DNA of 6,400 bases from Opitutaceae bacterium. Its GTDB lineage: Bacteria; Verrucomicrobiota; Verrucomicrobiia; Opitutales; Opitutaceae. Positions 1-6,400 of the stretch are shown piece after piece. The notes beneath the pieces were generated by a model. It worked only from the letters and a program-made list of their open reading frames with translations, searched no databases and was not told the DNA's origin. Location of the stretch: NCBI GenBank assembly GCA_016763045.1, contig JAESUN010000231.1, positions 1-6,400 on the forward strand, given 5' to 3'. Every line of letters starts with the position of its first letter. Position 1 is the stretch's first letter. Made by a program: the position numbers and the translations under genes.

Positions 1-394
1 AAAAGTCTTCTCCCAAATGAAGTCTATCCGGACTCCGCAGCATCTTTAAAGTCCAAGTAACTGCTGCGACGACTTCTTCCTGGCGAATACGGCCATCTTT
101 GTCCTCATCGATAAAAGTCAAAGTTCCTTTATCAAAGGTCAACCCTGTTGTCGGACAACTCAGCGCCACCCACAGTTTAGGATCTAAGTTGAGAACATGC
201 TCAAGATCCTTCCCTTGCTCCAAGCATAATTGATCCATTCCACCCGCCCGGAAGAAACGAGGTTTCGAACGGGATCCGGTATTACTCAATTCATCATTCG
301 CCGCCATAGGTAGTATTGAGAATATAATCCCAGCGAATAGACAAACTGTATTTCCCTTGTGCAGAATGTTTTCTTCATTGTTTTCCGCTTCCAC
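1..394 (-). CDS. Secreted EF-hand domain protein, 5' part (truncated by window edge)
   Basis: The minus strand is open from GTG at 394 to the left edge (131 codons), so the C-terminal part is missing. Residues about 13-32 form a signal-peptide-like segment: a short basic stretch (HKGN), a hydrophobic core (TVCLFAGIIFSILP) and small residues (MAA) before a polar region. The protein is therefore probably exported. Residues 96-107 (bases 109-74) read DEDKDGRIRQEE, a perfect canonical EF-hand loop with Asp at positions 1, 3 and 5, Gly at 6, Ile at 8 and Glu at 12, so Ca2+ binding is likely. The preceding part (NLDPKLWVALSCP, residues 69-81) looks like a conserved domain I cannot name. Start choice is uncertain. 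GTG at 394 has a purine-rich AAGAAAGAG about 8 bases upstream. ATG at 307 would remove the signal core. ATG at 378 is in another frame and would need one extra A in the run at 369-372. The cellular role is unknown. Confidence 0.72.
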   Translation of the reverse strand, partial: MEAENNEENILHKGNTVCLFAGIIFSILPMAANDELSNTGSRSKPRFFRAGGMDQLCLEQGKDLEHVLNLDPKLWVALSCPTTGLTFDKGTLTFIDEDKDGRIRQEEVVAAVTWTLKMLRSPDRLHLGEDF

Positions 395-426
395 TGCTGT
401 TACTCTTTCTTCGTGGCCAGCATCGA

Positions 427-439
427 GCTATGCCATAGC
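427..439. promoter_or_regulatory. Palindrome in the divergent spacer, possible operator
   Basis: GCTATG and CATAGC are perfect 6-base inverted repeats around one central C. They lie between the divergent EF-hand gene (start at 394) and the lipoprotein gene (start at 469). The symmetry and location suit a dimeric regulator site. I could not identify convincing -35/-10 boxes beside it, and a 6-base half-site can occur by chance. Confidence 0.22.
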
Positions 440-468
440 CACCTCGTTCATTCTAACCCAATATAAAG

Positions 469-1098
469 ATGAAAGCTAAATTACCTCTACTCGCCTTTGT
501 CCTCACCTCCCTTTTTTTTCTAGGCTGTGAGAACGAAGAAGCCCTGAAAGCAGAGCAAGAACGCTTAGCAGCGATCGAAAAGCAAGCAGCCCTTGGTTCC
601 AGTAAATCTGCTTATCAACAAAGCCTCGCAGCTGCAGCTGAAACCTTCAATTCTGCCTTGGAGGAACTAAAAGAGAAAGCAGCCCCTCTCGGAGAAGACT
701 TCGCAGCGGGGCACAAAGCGGTCACAGAAAGTCTGAAAAAGCTAAAGGCTGATTTTGACATCCAAAGTACTCAGCTAGCCGATGCCACAGAGGAAACCCT
801 GGCAGATCTAAAAGAATTCCTCGCTGATTTAACGGCTCAAAGTCAGGAAGAGCTAACGAAAGCCCAGGCAGAAATAGCTAAAGCAAAGGTAACTCTTCTG
901 CAGACAAAAGAAGCGACCATCAGGCAAATCGAAAAACAAGTCACCGAGGCGAAAGTTCAAGCAAAAGCCATGATCGACCAAATAGCTATACTGCAGGATG
1001 AATTCACTCAGTCTAAAGCAGAGACAGCTCAACTAAAAAAAGAGCTCGAAGCCGCCCAAAAAGAACTGGAACAGACACGAAAAAACCTAGAAGAATAA
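469..1098 (+). CDS. Coiled-coil lipoprotein of unknown function
   Basis: This 209-residue protein starts with a lipoprotein signal peptide: MKAK, a hydrophobic core and the lipobox FLGC with the lipidated cysteine at C20. Phe rather than Leu at -3 is slightly off consensus. Residue +2 is Glu, not Asp, so by the E. coli rule the protein would go to the outer membrane. The mature part is almost wholly Ala/Glu/Lys/Gln/Leu. From residue 82 to the end (128 residues) there is no Gly, Pro, Cys or Trp, which predicts one long helix or coiled coil; the last 22 residues (LKKELEAAQKELEQ and following) show clear heptads. No enzymatic motif is visible. Plausible roles are an envelope spacer, a scaffold or a partner of another coiled coil; this is inference from shape only. 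The start has no strong ribosome site (only AAAG just upstream), but the signal peptide fixes it. The signal region contains a run of eight Ts (512-519). A strong terminator follows, so it is probably a single-gene unit. Confidence 0.85.
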   Translation: MKAKLPLLAFVLTSLFFLGCENEEALKAEQERLAAIEKQAALGSSKSAYQQSLAAAAETFNSALEELKEKAAPLGEDFAAGHKAVTESLKKLKADFDIQSTQLADATEETLADLKEFLADLTAQSQEELTKAQAEIAKAKVTLLQTKEATIRQIEKQVTEAKVQAKAMIDQIAILQDEFTQSKAETAQLKKELEAAQKELEQTRKNLEE

Positions 1099-1116
1099 GT
1101 GACTTCTACGTTCTTT

Positions 1117-1146
1117 AAACGGGCATCTTCAAAATGCCCGTTTTTT
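1117..1146 (+). terminator. Rho-independent terminator after the lipoprotein gene
   Basis: A perfect 10-base-pair stem (1117-1126 with 1134-1143, core ACGGGCAT/ATGCCCGT) closes a 7-base loop and runs into six Ts (1141-1146). It begins 19 bases after the lipoprotein stop codon. The opposite strand has no U tract after the stem, so termination should act on plus-strand transcripts only. It separates the lipoprotein from the lyase gene downstream, which therefore needs its own promoter in the AT-rich stretch 1147-1228. Confidence 0.9.
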
Positions 1147-1228
1147 GTACGATATATTCCATTACACAGAAGAAATTTAGAAATGATCTTTCCTTTTATT
1201 TAAAACTTTAACACCGTTATCTTGCTTA

Positions 1229-3646
1229 ATGAAAGAGTCACGCCACCCCCACCCTCATATAGATCCTCGGCAACCTCGAGACAGAACTTCGCCCCAAACG
1301 AACCCTCCAGTTTTTGCATGGAAACCACCTGAAGGAGATGTTAAAATACACATTTCAGGGACACATCCTCCTGTTTATCAAACTGTCTCCATTGATACGA
1401 AAGGTGGATACACCCTTCTGGTCGCTTCAGACCCCGACTTTAATACCCTCGTCATCAATCTGTCAGGATTGAAGGATTCCCTCTTTCTCCCCCATAAAGC
1501 ATTGCAACGGGGATCTTACTGGTGGAAATGGACCGTAGGGGAAGCGACTTCGGAAGTCTTTGAATTTCAGATCACACAAGAAGCGATTATCATCGAAGTG
1601 CCCGAGAGCGATCAATGGCTGGAAAGGCTTCCGCAAGAACATCCTCGCATCCATATCCGACCAGAAGAGATTGCAGATCTTCAAGAGTCAATGAAGTCAG
1701 ATCGCCAACAGGAATTATCTCTCCTAGTCGAAGAAGCAGATTCTCTGCTCCAACAACCACACGAATATGCAGAGCCAGAGTTTTTGCCTGATAGAAATGT
1801 CGATTATACAAAGTTCTGGGCCATTTGGTATCCAACTATGTGGGGAACCCGTCGCTTCGTAAAAGGGGCCGAAGTGCTGGGACTGGCCTATCTGGCAACC
1901 GGAAATGAAGGTTATGGCCTCGCCGCCTGCCAGCGCATTCTCAGTGTCTGCAAATGGGATCCTGAAGGATCTTCTTATTTGGGACACAACGATGAAGCGC
2001 ATATGTCGGTTCTTTGGAACGGGCCAGTGGCCTGCGACTGGGTCTGGAATCTCTTTTCGGAAGAAGAGAAGCTTTCAGTAATTGAGCAATACCGTAAGCG
2101 GGGTGAAATGACCTTCAATCACATGCATGATCAAGGCTGCTATGGGATCAATCGCTTTGATTCTCACGCAGGCCGAGAAATCGTCTTTCTCGCTCAACTT
2201 GCCTTTGTCTTTCACGATCATATTCCTGAGGCCCGAAAATGGCTCGAGTGGCTTCGCCCTGTTCTCTGCGGAATTTGGCCAGTCTGGGCGGGGGACGATG
2301 GCGCCTGGGCAGAGGGGATCTCTTACAGTAATCCTTATGTCTCCATTATGAGTCGATTTGCATCTATTCTAAAAAAAGGAACAGATATCGACCTTTACAA
2401 ACGACCTTTCTGGAAAAACTATCTCAAGTGGAAGCAAGCAGCCTTCCCTCCCTATGCAGAGTGGATGGGATTTGGTGACCACACTGAACGCTGGGAAGCA
2501 AGCTGGACGGGAACCGCCGATCTATCAGAGTTAATTGCCCGGGAGACAAACAGCCCCGAATTCCTTCCCTACGTATCGGAATTCCGCCGTGAAGCGGCTC
2601 TCTCTGAGAAGACTCCGTCAGACCGATCAATGGGCAGGATAAATACAACCTTGTTTCTTGCTCCTAAGATATCGACAGAGGCCCAAACAGAAACCACATC
2701 GACTAGCGAAACAAACATAAGTCATGTTTTTCCGACTGCGGGCTGGGCAGCCATTCGGACCGGGATGGATAAGGGCGATGATGATGTGGCCTTTATTTTT
2801 CGGTCATCCCCTTTCGGTTCATTCAGCCACTCTCACGCAAACAACAACGACTTTATTATACATGTGGGAGGAAAGGTAATGGCCATGCCCACCGGTTATT
2901 ACAGTGGTTACGGCTCTCCTCACCATGCGCACTGGGTCTGGCATACTAAAGCAAACAACTGTATCACTCTTTCGGACGCACCTCAACTAATGCGTTCCCT
3001 CGAATCCCGTGGGTTTGTCGAAGCACACTTTGAAAACGAGGATCTAGTTTATTTCCAAGGGAATGCAGACTTGAGCTATCGGTTACAAGCCCAACGCTGC
3101 CGCCGGCATGTTATTTTTGTAAAATCCCAAAGCTACTTTTTCCTTGTAGACGAATTTATTGCACAACCAGACATTACCTCATCTGTTCAGTGGAATATTC
3201 ACTCATGGAACTCCTTTGATGTAAGCGAAGATCAAAAAAGCTTTAAGATCACCAGAGACGAAAGTGTCCTTGAGGGTCACTTCCTTTATAATCACGTATC
3301 CTTTATTTCTCTAGGTGATGGATGGAACCCTCCTCCCAGCAAAGGGAAACCCAATAAACAGTGGCATAATCAGTATCACCTTCGTTTTACACCCGTGGCT
3401 TTTTCCGCTAAACGAAATCTCGGCGTCATTCTAGCTCCCAGCTACCCTGGCCTAAAAGCACCTGACGTTTCATCTAAGCGAGAAGGAGAAGCCGAAATCG
3501 CGACTATTGGAGACGATCTGGTAGCGGTCAATCAAGCAGACGAAATGGAGGTAGCAGATCTGACCACCAATGCCATCGCCCTCATACGCACAAACGGATC
3601 CCTCTATGAAATTTCTGTTGAAGGCATTCGCTTGAGAAAAGAATAA
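1229..3646 (+). CDS. DUF4962/heparinase II-III family polysaccharide lyase, PL15-like, probably exolytic and cytoplasmic
   Basis: An 805-residue protein with the three-part build of PL15-type lyases: an N-terminal beta domain of DUF4962 type (NPPVFAWKPP, then SDPDF, then GSYWWKW, residues about 25-115), an alpha/alpha toroid (about 130-460) and a C-terminal heparinase II/III beta domain (about 500-800). From memory, the alginate exolyase Atu3025 (about 776 residues) uses an Arg near 199, His311, Tyr365 and His531. This protein has R208/R209, H313 (in DSHAGRE), Y366 (in WAEGISYSN) and H534/H536 (in SFSHSHANNNDF), nearly the same positions and spacing. HTKANNC further on matches the usual heparinase II/III His-Asn segment. 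Beta-elimination of uronic-acid-containing oligosaccharides is therefore likely; alginate, heparin-like or other uronates cannot be separated by eye. The N-terminus (MKESRHPHPH) has no signal peptide, so it should act in the cytoplasm on imported oligosaccharides. No Shine-Dalgarno is visible before ATG at 1229, and no earlier in-frame start was found. Confidence 0.85.
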   Translation: MKESRHPHPHIDPRQPRDRTSPQTNPPVFAWKPPEGDVKIHISGTHPPVYQTVSIDTKGGYTLLVASDPDFNTLVINLSGLKDSLFLPHKALQRGSYWWKWTVGEATSEVFEFQITQEAIIIEVPESDQWLERLPQEHPRIHIRPEEIADLQESMKSDRQQELSLLVEEADSLLQQPHEYAEPEFLPDRNVDYTKFWAIWYPTMWGTRRFVKGAEVLGLAYLATGNEGYGLAACQRILSVCKWDPEGSSYLGHNDEAHMSVLWNGPVACDWVWNLFSEEEKLSVIEQYRKRGEMTFNHMHDQGCYGINRFDSHAGREIVFLAQLAFVFHDHIPEARKWLEWLRPVLCGIWPVWAGDDGAWAEGISYSNPYVSIMSRFASILKKGTDIDLYKRPFWKNYLKWKQAAFPPYAEWMGFGDHTERWEASWTGTADLSELIARETNSPEFLPYVSEFRREAALSEKTPSDRSMGRINTTLFLAPKISTEAQTETTSTSETNISHVFPTAGWAAIRTGMDKGDDDVAFIFRSSPFGSFSHSHANNNDFIIHVGGKVMAMPTGYYSGYGSPHHAHWVWHTKANNCITLSDAPQLMRSLESRGFVEAHFENEDLVYFQGNADLSYRLQAQRCRRHVIFVKSQSYFFLVDEFIAQPDITSSVQWNIHSWNSFDVSEDQKSFKITRDESVLEGHFLYNHVSFISLGDGWNPPPSKGKPNKQWHNQYHLRFTPVAFSAKRNLGVILAPSYPGLKAPDVSSKREGEAEIATIGDDLVAVNQADEMEVADLTTNAIALIRTNGSLYEISVEGIRLRKE

Positions 3647-3666
3647 TAACCATTCTACCTACCGAA

Positions 3667-3698
3667 GAACCTAAGATCTATCATCAAGAGGTTCCTTT
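3667..3698 (+). terminator. Weak candidate terminator after the lyase gene
   Basis: GAACCT (3667-3672) pairs with AGGTTC (3689-3694), with a small inner GAT/ATC pairing inside a 16-base loop, and is followed by CTTTTC. The stem is short and the T tract only four bases. It may reduce rather than stop readthrough into the membrane-protein gene that starts 22 bases later; the two genes could still be co-transcribed. Confidence 0.3.
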
Positions 3699-3719
3699 TC
3701 CCCACGAAGCATTTCCATC

Positions 3720-4333
3720 ATGATTAGTTGGTTACACTGGATTGACATCCTAGGCGTTGCAGTCTTCGCCATCTCCGGAACCTTGATGGCCCATAAAAAG
3801 CATATGGATGGCTTTGGCATCATTGTCTTGGCATCCGTCACTGCTATTGGAGGCGGGACATTACGTGATGTCATGCTCGATATGCCCGTATTTTGGGTAC
3901 ACGATGCAAGTTTTTGTATGCAATTTTTCTCGCTGCTTTTTGCACCATTTTAGGGGTAAAATATAGCAATAAATTCCCCTTACACTCTTTGCTCATAGCC
4001 GATGCCATCGGATTGGCATTTTTCAATATAATGGGAGCTCAGAAAGCGTTATCAATTGGCGTAACACCCTTTATTGCCATCGTAATGGGCACCATGACGG
4101 GTGTGTTTGGTGGCTTGATTCGCGATGTTATCTGCCGAGAAATCCCCTTGGTTTTTAAAGGAGAACTCTATGCCACGACCTGTATCATTGGCAGCTCTTT
4201 TTTTTGTTTAGCCCAGTATTTAGACCTTTCGATGACAACTAGCATGCTGATAGGAATGATGACAACATTGCTGCTCAGGTTGATGGCCATACATTGGCAC
4301 TGGAGCTTACCAGTATTCAGCAAACCTTCATAA
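3720..4333 (+). pseudogene. TRIC/UPF0126 family membrane protein (YadS-like), interrupted by a -1 frameshift
   Basis: Read in two frames, this is a complete member of the UPF0126/trimeric intracellular cation channel family; some members have been reported as glycine transporters. The first frame (from ATG 3720) gives residues 1-65 and then drifts into a wrong sequence ending at 3953. The second frame resumes the family sequence at about 3914 (LYAIFLAAF). Restoring one T in the run 3911-3915 gives a 204-residue protein, close to the 207 of E. coli YadS. The family's duplicated halves are clear: D9 to RD50 with AISGTL and GGGTLRD, and D95 to RD136 with GGLIRD then REIP. About seven membrane segments are expected in the inner membrane. 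The second half is well conserved and ends normally, so the lesion is recent or a sequence error. The start has only a weak ribosome site. The stop lies 8 bases from the stop of the converging dehydrogenase gene. Confidence 0.85.
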
Positions 4334-4341
4334 AAACCGAC

Positions 4342-5364
4342 TCAGGTTGCTCGAATATATTGTTCTAGAGAAACAATATTTTCGAGTGGTTCTCCCTTTT
4401 GAAATCTCACCAGATTTCGTAGAGCCAACGCACCACAAGCTCGATCCCTATCAATCGTGGCACCTCCCATATGAGGCAATAAGGTAGCATTGGGTAATGA
4501 GCGTAACGGAGAGTCTATCGGCAATGGCTCGGTCTCATAAACATCCAATGCCACTTTGATTTTTCCCTCCTTCGCAACTTGGATCAACGCCTTTTCATCC
4601 ACTAGCTTGCCGCGACCAAGATTCACAAAACTGGCACCGTAAGGAAGCAATCTCAACAGTCTTTCATCAACAGATTTTTCTGTCTCTTCCGTCAATCCTT
4701 GAAGTTCGACCAGAACATCTGAACTGGAAAACAAGTCATCTTCCGTTTCACATCGCCTGACACCATGCTCATCAAAGATCGACTGAGGCATGTCCCCTAC
4801 ATCATAGGCAGAACCGATAATATTAAATGGCTGCAAGAGCCGGCAAAGTGCACGGGCAATCGCACCAAACCCATGAAATCCAACTCTCTTCCCATAGAGA
4901 CTTTGGTTGGCGAGAACCTTTTGCCGCCACTCGCCCCTCTCTTTCAAGTTTGTTGCAAAAACCTGCATGTCTCGCAGAGAACATAAAATCAACATCAGTG
5001 CACACTCGGCCACGTACGGGCCAATCAATTGGCCCCAATTTGTAACAACCAGCCCCTCTTCAAGCATTTCCTTATTTACCTTTTCCCGTGTGCTCCCAGC
5101 TACATAACAGAAATAGCGAACAGATCCTCCCCGAGAAGCCATTGCCTCCGAAAAAAGAGAAGGCATCTGCCAAGCACCTAGGACCACTTGTGGCTTTACT
5201 TCAGAAATCACAGAGTTCCAATCCGCACCGCTCGGATCGTTCCAATGAATTTCATAGCCGGGAAGAGCTAAGGTATCATCCAAGTTACCCTCAGAGAAAA
5301 AACGCCTCTTTTCCTCCTCTGACAAAACAATTAATAACCTTAGAGTCTCTCCCTCTTGAATCAT
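4342..5364 (-). CDS. D-isomer-specific 2-hydroxyacid dehydrogenase, NAD(P)-dependent
   Basis: This 340-residue cytosolic enzyme should interconvert a 2-keto acid and a D-2-hydroxy acid using NAD(H) or NADP(H). The family's catalytic triad is complete: R251 in NLGRGKLVDE, E279 in LDVYETEP and H298 in LLPHMGGAT. The nucleotide-binding loop is HGFGAIA (164-170), GxGxx with Ala where Gly is most common. An acidic residue, D188 in SAYDVGD, sits about where an adenosine-ribose ligand is expected, which would favour NAD over NADP. The conserved hinge VAECALMLIL (118-127) is also present. Length is normal for the phosphoglycerate/glyoxylate reductase-like group; the substrate cannot be told by sight. 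The start ATG overlaps the stop of the upstream oxidoreductase gene as ATGA and has a strong ribosome site (GGAGG, 5376-5372, 7 bases upstream), so the two are coupled in translation. The gene appears intact. Confidence 0.9.
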   Translation of the reverse strand: MIQEGETLRLLIVLSEEEKRRFFSEGNLDDTLALPGYEIHWNDPSGADWNSVISEVKPQVVLGAWQMPSLFSEAMASRGGSVRYFCYVAGSTREKVNKEMLEEGLVVTNWGQLIGPYVAECALMLILCSLRDMQVFATNLKERGEWRQKVLANQSLYGKRVGFHGFGAIARALCRLLQPFNIIGSAYDVGDMPQSIFDEHGVRRCETEDDLFSSSDVLVELQGLTEETEKSVDERLLRLLPYGASFVNLGRGKLVDEKALIQVAKEGKIKVALDVYETEPLPIDSPLRSLPNATLLPHMGGATIDRDRACGALALRNLVRFQKGEPLENIVSLEQYIRAT

Positions 5365-6322
5365 ACCACCCCCTCCATGACTCCACTTAAATCAAAGGGG
5401 CGATCCATTTCACCACTTAAGCAGGCTGCTTCCATAAAAGCAATTCCATCAATCGTTTCCTCATTAGAGACTGGGGCATCACCCCCAACGCCAAAGGCGA
5501 TCAAATCCCGAAGCAATCCAGCATACCTGTCTTCGGCGGTATCAATCGTTTCAAACGGAAATATTCGATCCTCTCTCTTAATCAGACCGCTAAAACCTCT
5601 CTGCACTTCATGTTGACAGGAAAAAATACACTTACGCCCATTTGACCATACCCCGGATACAATCTCCACATCCCCTTTGCGATTCGTCTTTACGGAACAA
5701 CAACCTGTACCCAAAACCGAATACAATACTTCTACTGCATGGATGCCATACCAGAATCGTCCATGTCTTCCCGCCTCCAGAGGCCAGGGCCCTTCAAGGT
5801 AAACCTCCAACGGACCATCAACATTACGACTGTTGCTGTCATCAACAACCTGTAAGAGATTTGATGTATATCTCCAAACAGATGAAGAAAACCACCGTAT
5901 TCCAGAAGAAAGAGCACACTCTTGAATCGCACGAGCATCTGCCCAACTAGTAGTGAGTGGCTTATCAATAAAAACTGGGGTTCCATATCCAGCAATGCGT
6001 TCAAACAGCTCTCGATGAACCCTACCATCCACTGAAGTGATCATGATAAGATCACACTGCTCCGCAACTTCTTCCGGAGAATTGACCATTTTGACACCAA
6101 AGGTATCCTGGAGAGTTTGAGTAAAACCCTCAACTCGCGAAAAGCTCAACTCCCAATCGGAAGAACCTCCGGGGAAAGCCACCACAACTCTCCCACCAGG
6201 CACAATCCAATCGTCTGAGGATCATTGAGCTGCTGTGTAAAACGGACACAATGGCTCGAATCCAGGCCGATCAAGCCTACTCGCAGGCTATCTTTTCCGG
6301 GATTGTGCTCCGATAAGGTCAT
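5361..6322 (-). pseudogene. Gfo/Idh/MocA family oxidoreductase, interrupted by a frameshift near its N-terminus
   Basis: Two frames together give a full-length (about 320 residues) Gfo/Idh/MocA dehydrogenase, a family that oxidises or reduces sugars, inositols and related compounds with NAD(P). The first frame starts at ATG 6322 and carries the Rossmann beginning (VGLIGLDSSH, residues 15-24) through LNDPQTI. The second picks up at VPGGRVVVAF (6203) and continues to the stop at 5361-5363. One base is missing, or two are extra, between about 6215 and 6204. The rest is well preserved: TSVDGRVH, the family's key lysine in FIDKP (about residue 121 of the repaired protein) and GIHAVEVLY with the usual His (about 195). 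A 280-residue call from GTG 6203 would lack the dinucleotide-binding motif and so probably be inactive. No clear ribosome site precedes 6322. The stop overlaps the dehydrogenase start, so the two form an operon that may begin beyond the right edge. Confidence 0.82.
5369..5376 (-). promoter_or_regulatory. Strong ribosome-binding site for the 2-hydroxyacid dehydrogenase gene
   Basis: GGAGGGGG lies within the last codons of the upstream oxidoreductase gene; its GGAGG part is 7 bases before the ATG at 5364. It is the only strong Shine-Dalgarno in the window. It fixes the dehydrogenase start and, with the ATGA overlap, supports translational coupling. It could also let the dehydrogenase be translated if the frameshifted upstream frame stops early. 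Confidence 0.75.
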
Positions 6323-6400
6323 GCGAGGGTTATGCTTTCGGGTTACACAAGATAGGTCGATTGAAAGGAATAACTGCCGGAGCCAATACGAACACAGCCA

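Noticed and set aside
462..467. TATAAA directly before the lipoprotein ATG as a -10 box
   Set aside because: Transcription would begin inside the coding sequence after the ATG at 469, so it cannot serve this start.
3893..4333. A separate 146-residue gene starting at ATG 3893
   Set aside because: Its first residues (MGTR) are the out-of-frame reading of the conserved PVFWVHD segment; it is the second half of the frameshifted TRIC gene.
4335..4348. AACC/GGTT inverted repeat as a bidirectional terminator between the convergent genes
   Set aside because: Only four base pairs with a 6-base loop; too weak to call.
4765..5107. Several overlapping plus-strand open frames opposite the 2-hydroxyacid dehydrogenase gene
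   Set aside because: Their translations lack recognisable motifs, while the minus strand encodes a full conserved enzyme; they are shadow frames.
6323..6400. Possible 3' end of another minus-strand gene upstream of the Gfo/Idh/MocA gene
   Set aside because: Two minus frames end in stops (at 6343-6345 and 6330-6332) after 18 to 22 codons, and the frame of ATG 6322 is open to the edge. All are too short to recognise, so no gene can be supported.

Overview
The window reads as a moderately AT-rich bacterial chromosome, probably a Gram-negative aquatic heterotroph. I lean towards Verrucomicrobiota (Opitutales/Puniceicoccales-like). Reasons: a signal-bearing EF-hand protein, a lipobox lipoprotein, a DUF4962/heparinase II-III polysaccharide lyase, a Gfo/Idh/MocA oxidoreductase of the type common in that phylum, and mostly weak or absent Shine-Dalgarno sites. 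This taxonomy is inference from gene content; there is no rRNA or other marker.

Layout. Positions 1-394 (minus) hold the 5' part of a secreted EF-hand protein that runs off the left edge. A short divergent spacer with a small palindrome separates it from a coiled-coil lipoprotein at 469-1098 (plus), which ends in a textbook intrinsic terminator (1117-1146). Positions 1229-3646 (plus) encode an 805-residue cytoplasmic lyase of the PL15-like type. It is followed by a TRIC/UPF0126 membrane protein (3720-4333, plus) broken by one -1 frameshift. Converging on it from the right is a translationally coupled minus-strand pair: a Gfo/Idh/MocA oxidoreductase (6322-5361, itself broken by a frameshift near 6204-6215) and a D-2-hydroxyacid dehydrogenase (5364-4342). 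Their stop and start codons overlap as ATGA.

How they may work together. The lyase and the two oxidoreductases fit a carbohydrate (uronate or related sugar-acid) breakdown neighbourhood: the lyase would release unsaturated or keto-acid sugars from imported oligosaccharides, and the dehydrogenases could act on such products. The lyase is on the opposite strand and separated by the TRIC gene, so a shared pathway is only a suggestion. The EF-hand protein and the lipoprotein have no visible link to this theme.

The most notable anomaly is that two conserved genes each need one base restored to read through, and a third (the EF-hand gene) would gain a more ordinary signal peptide if one A were restored. 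Whether this reflects sequence error or gene decay cannot be decided from the window. Two runs of eight Ts elsewhere are in frame, which argues against simple homopolymer miscalling. I see no CRISPR, tRNA, rRNA, insertion sequence or convincing new system here.
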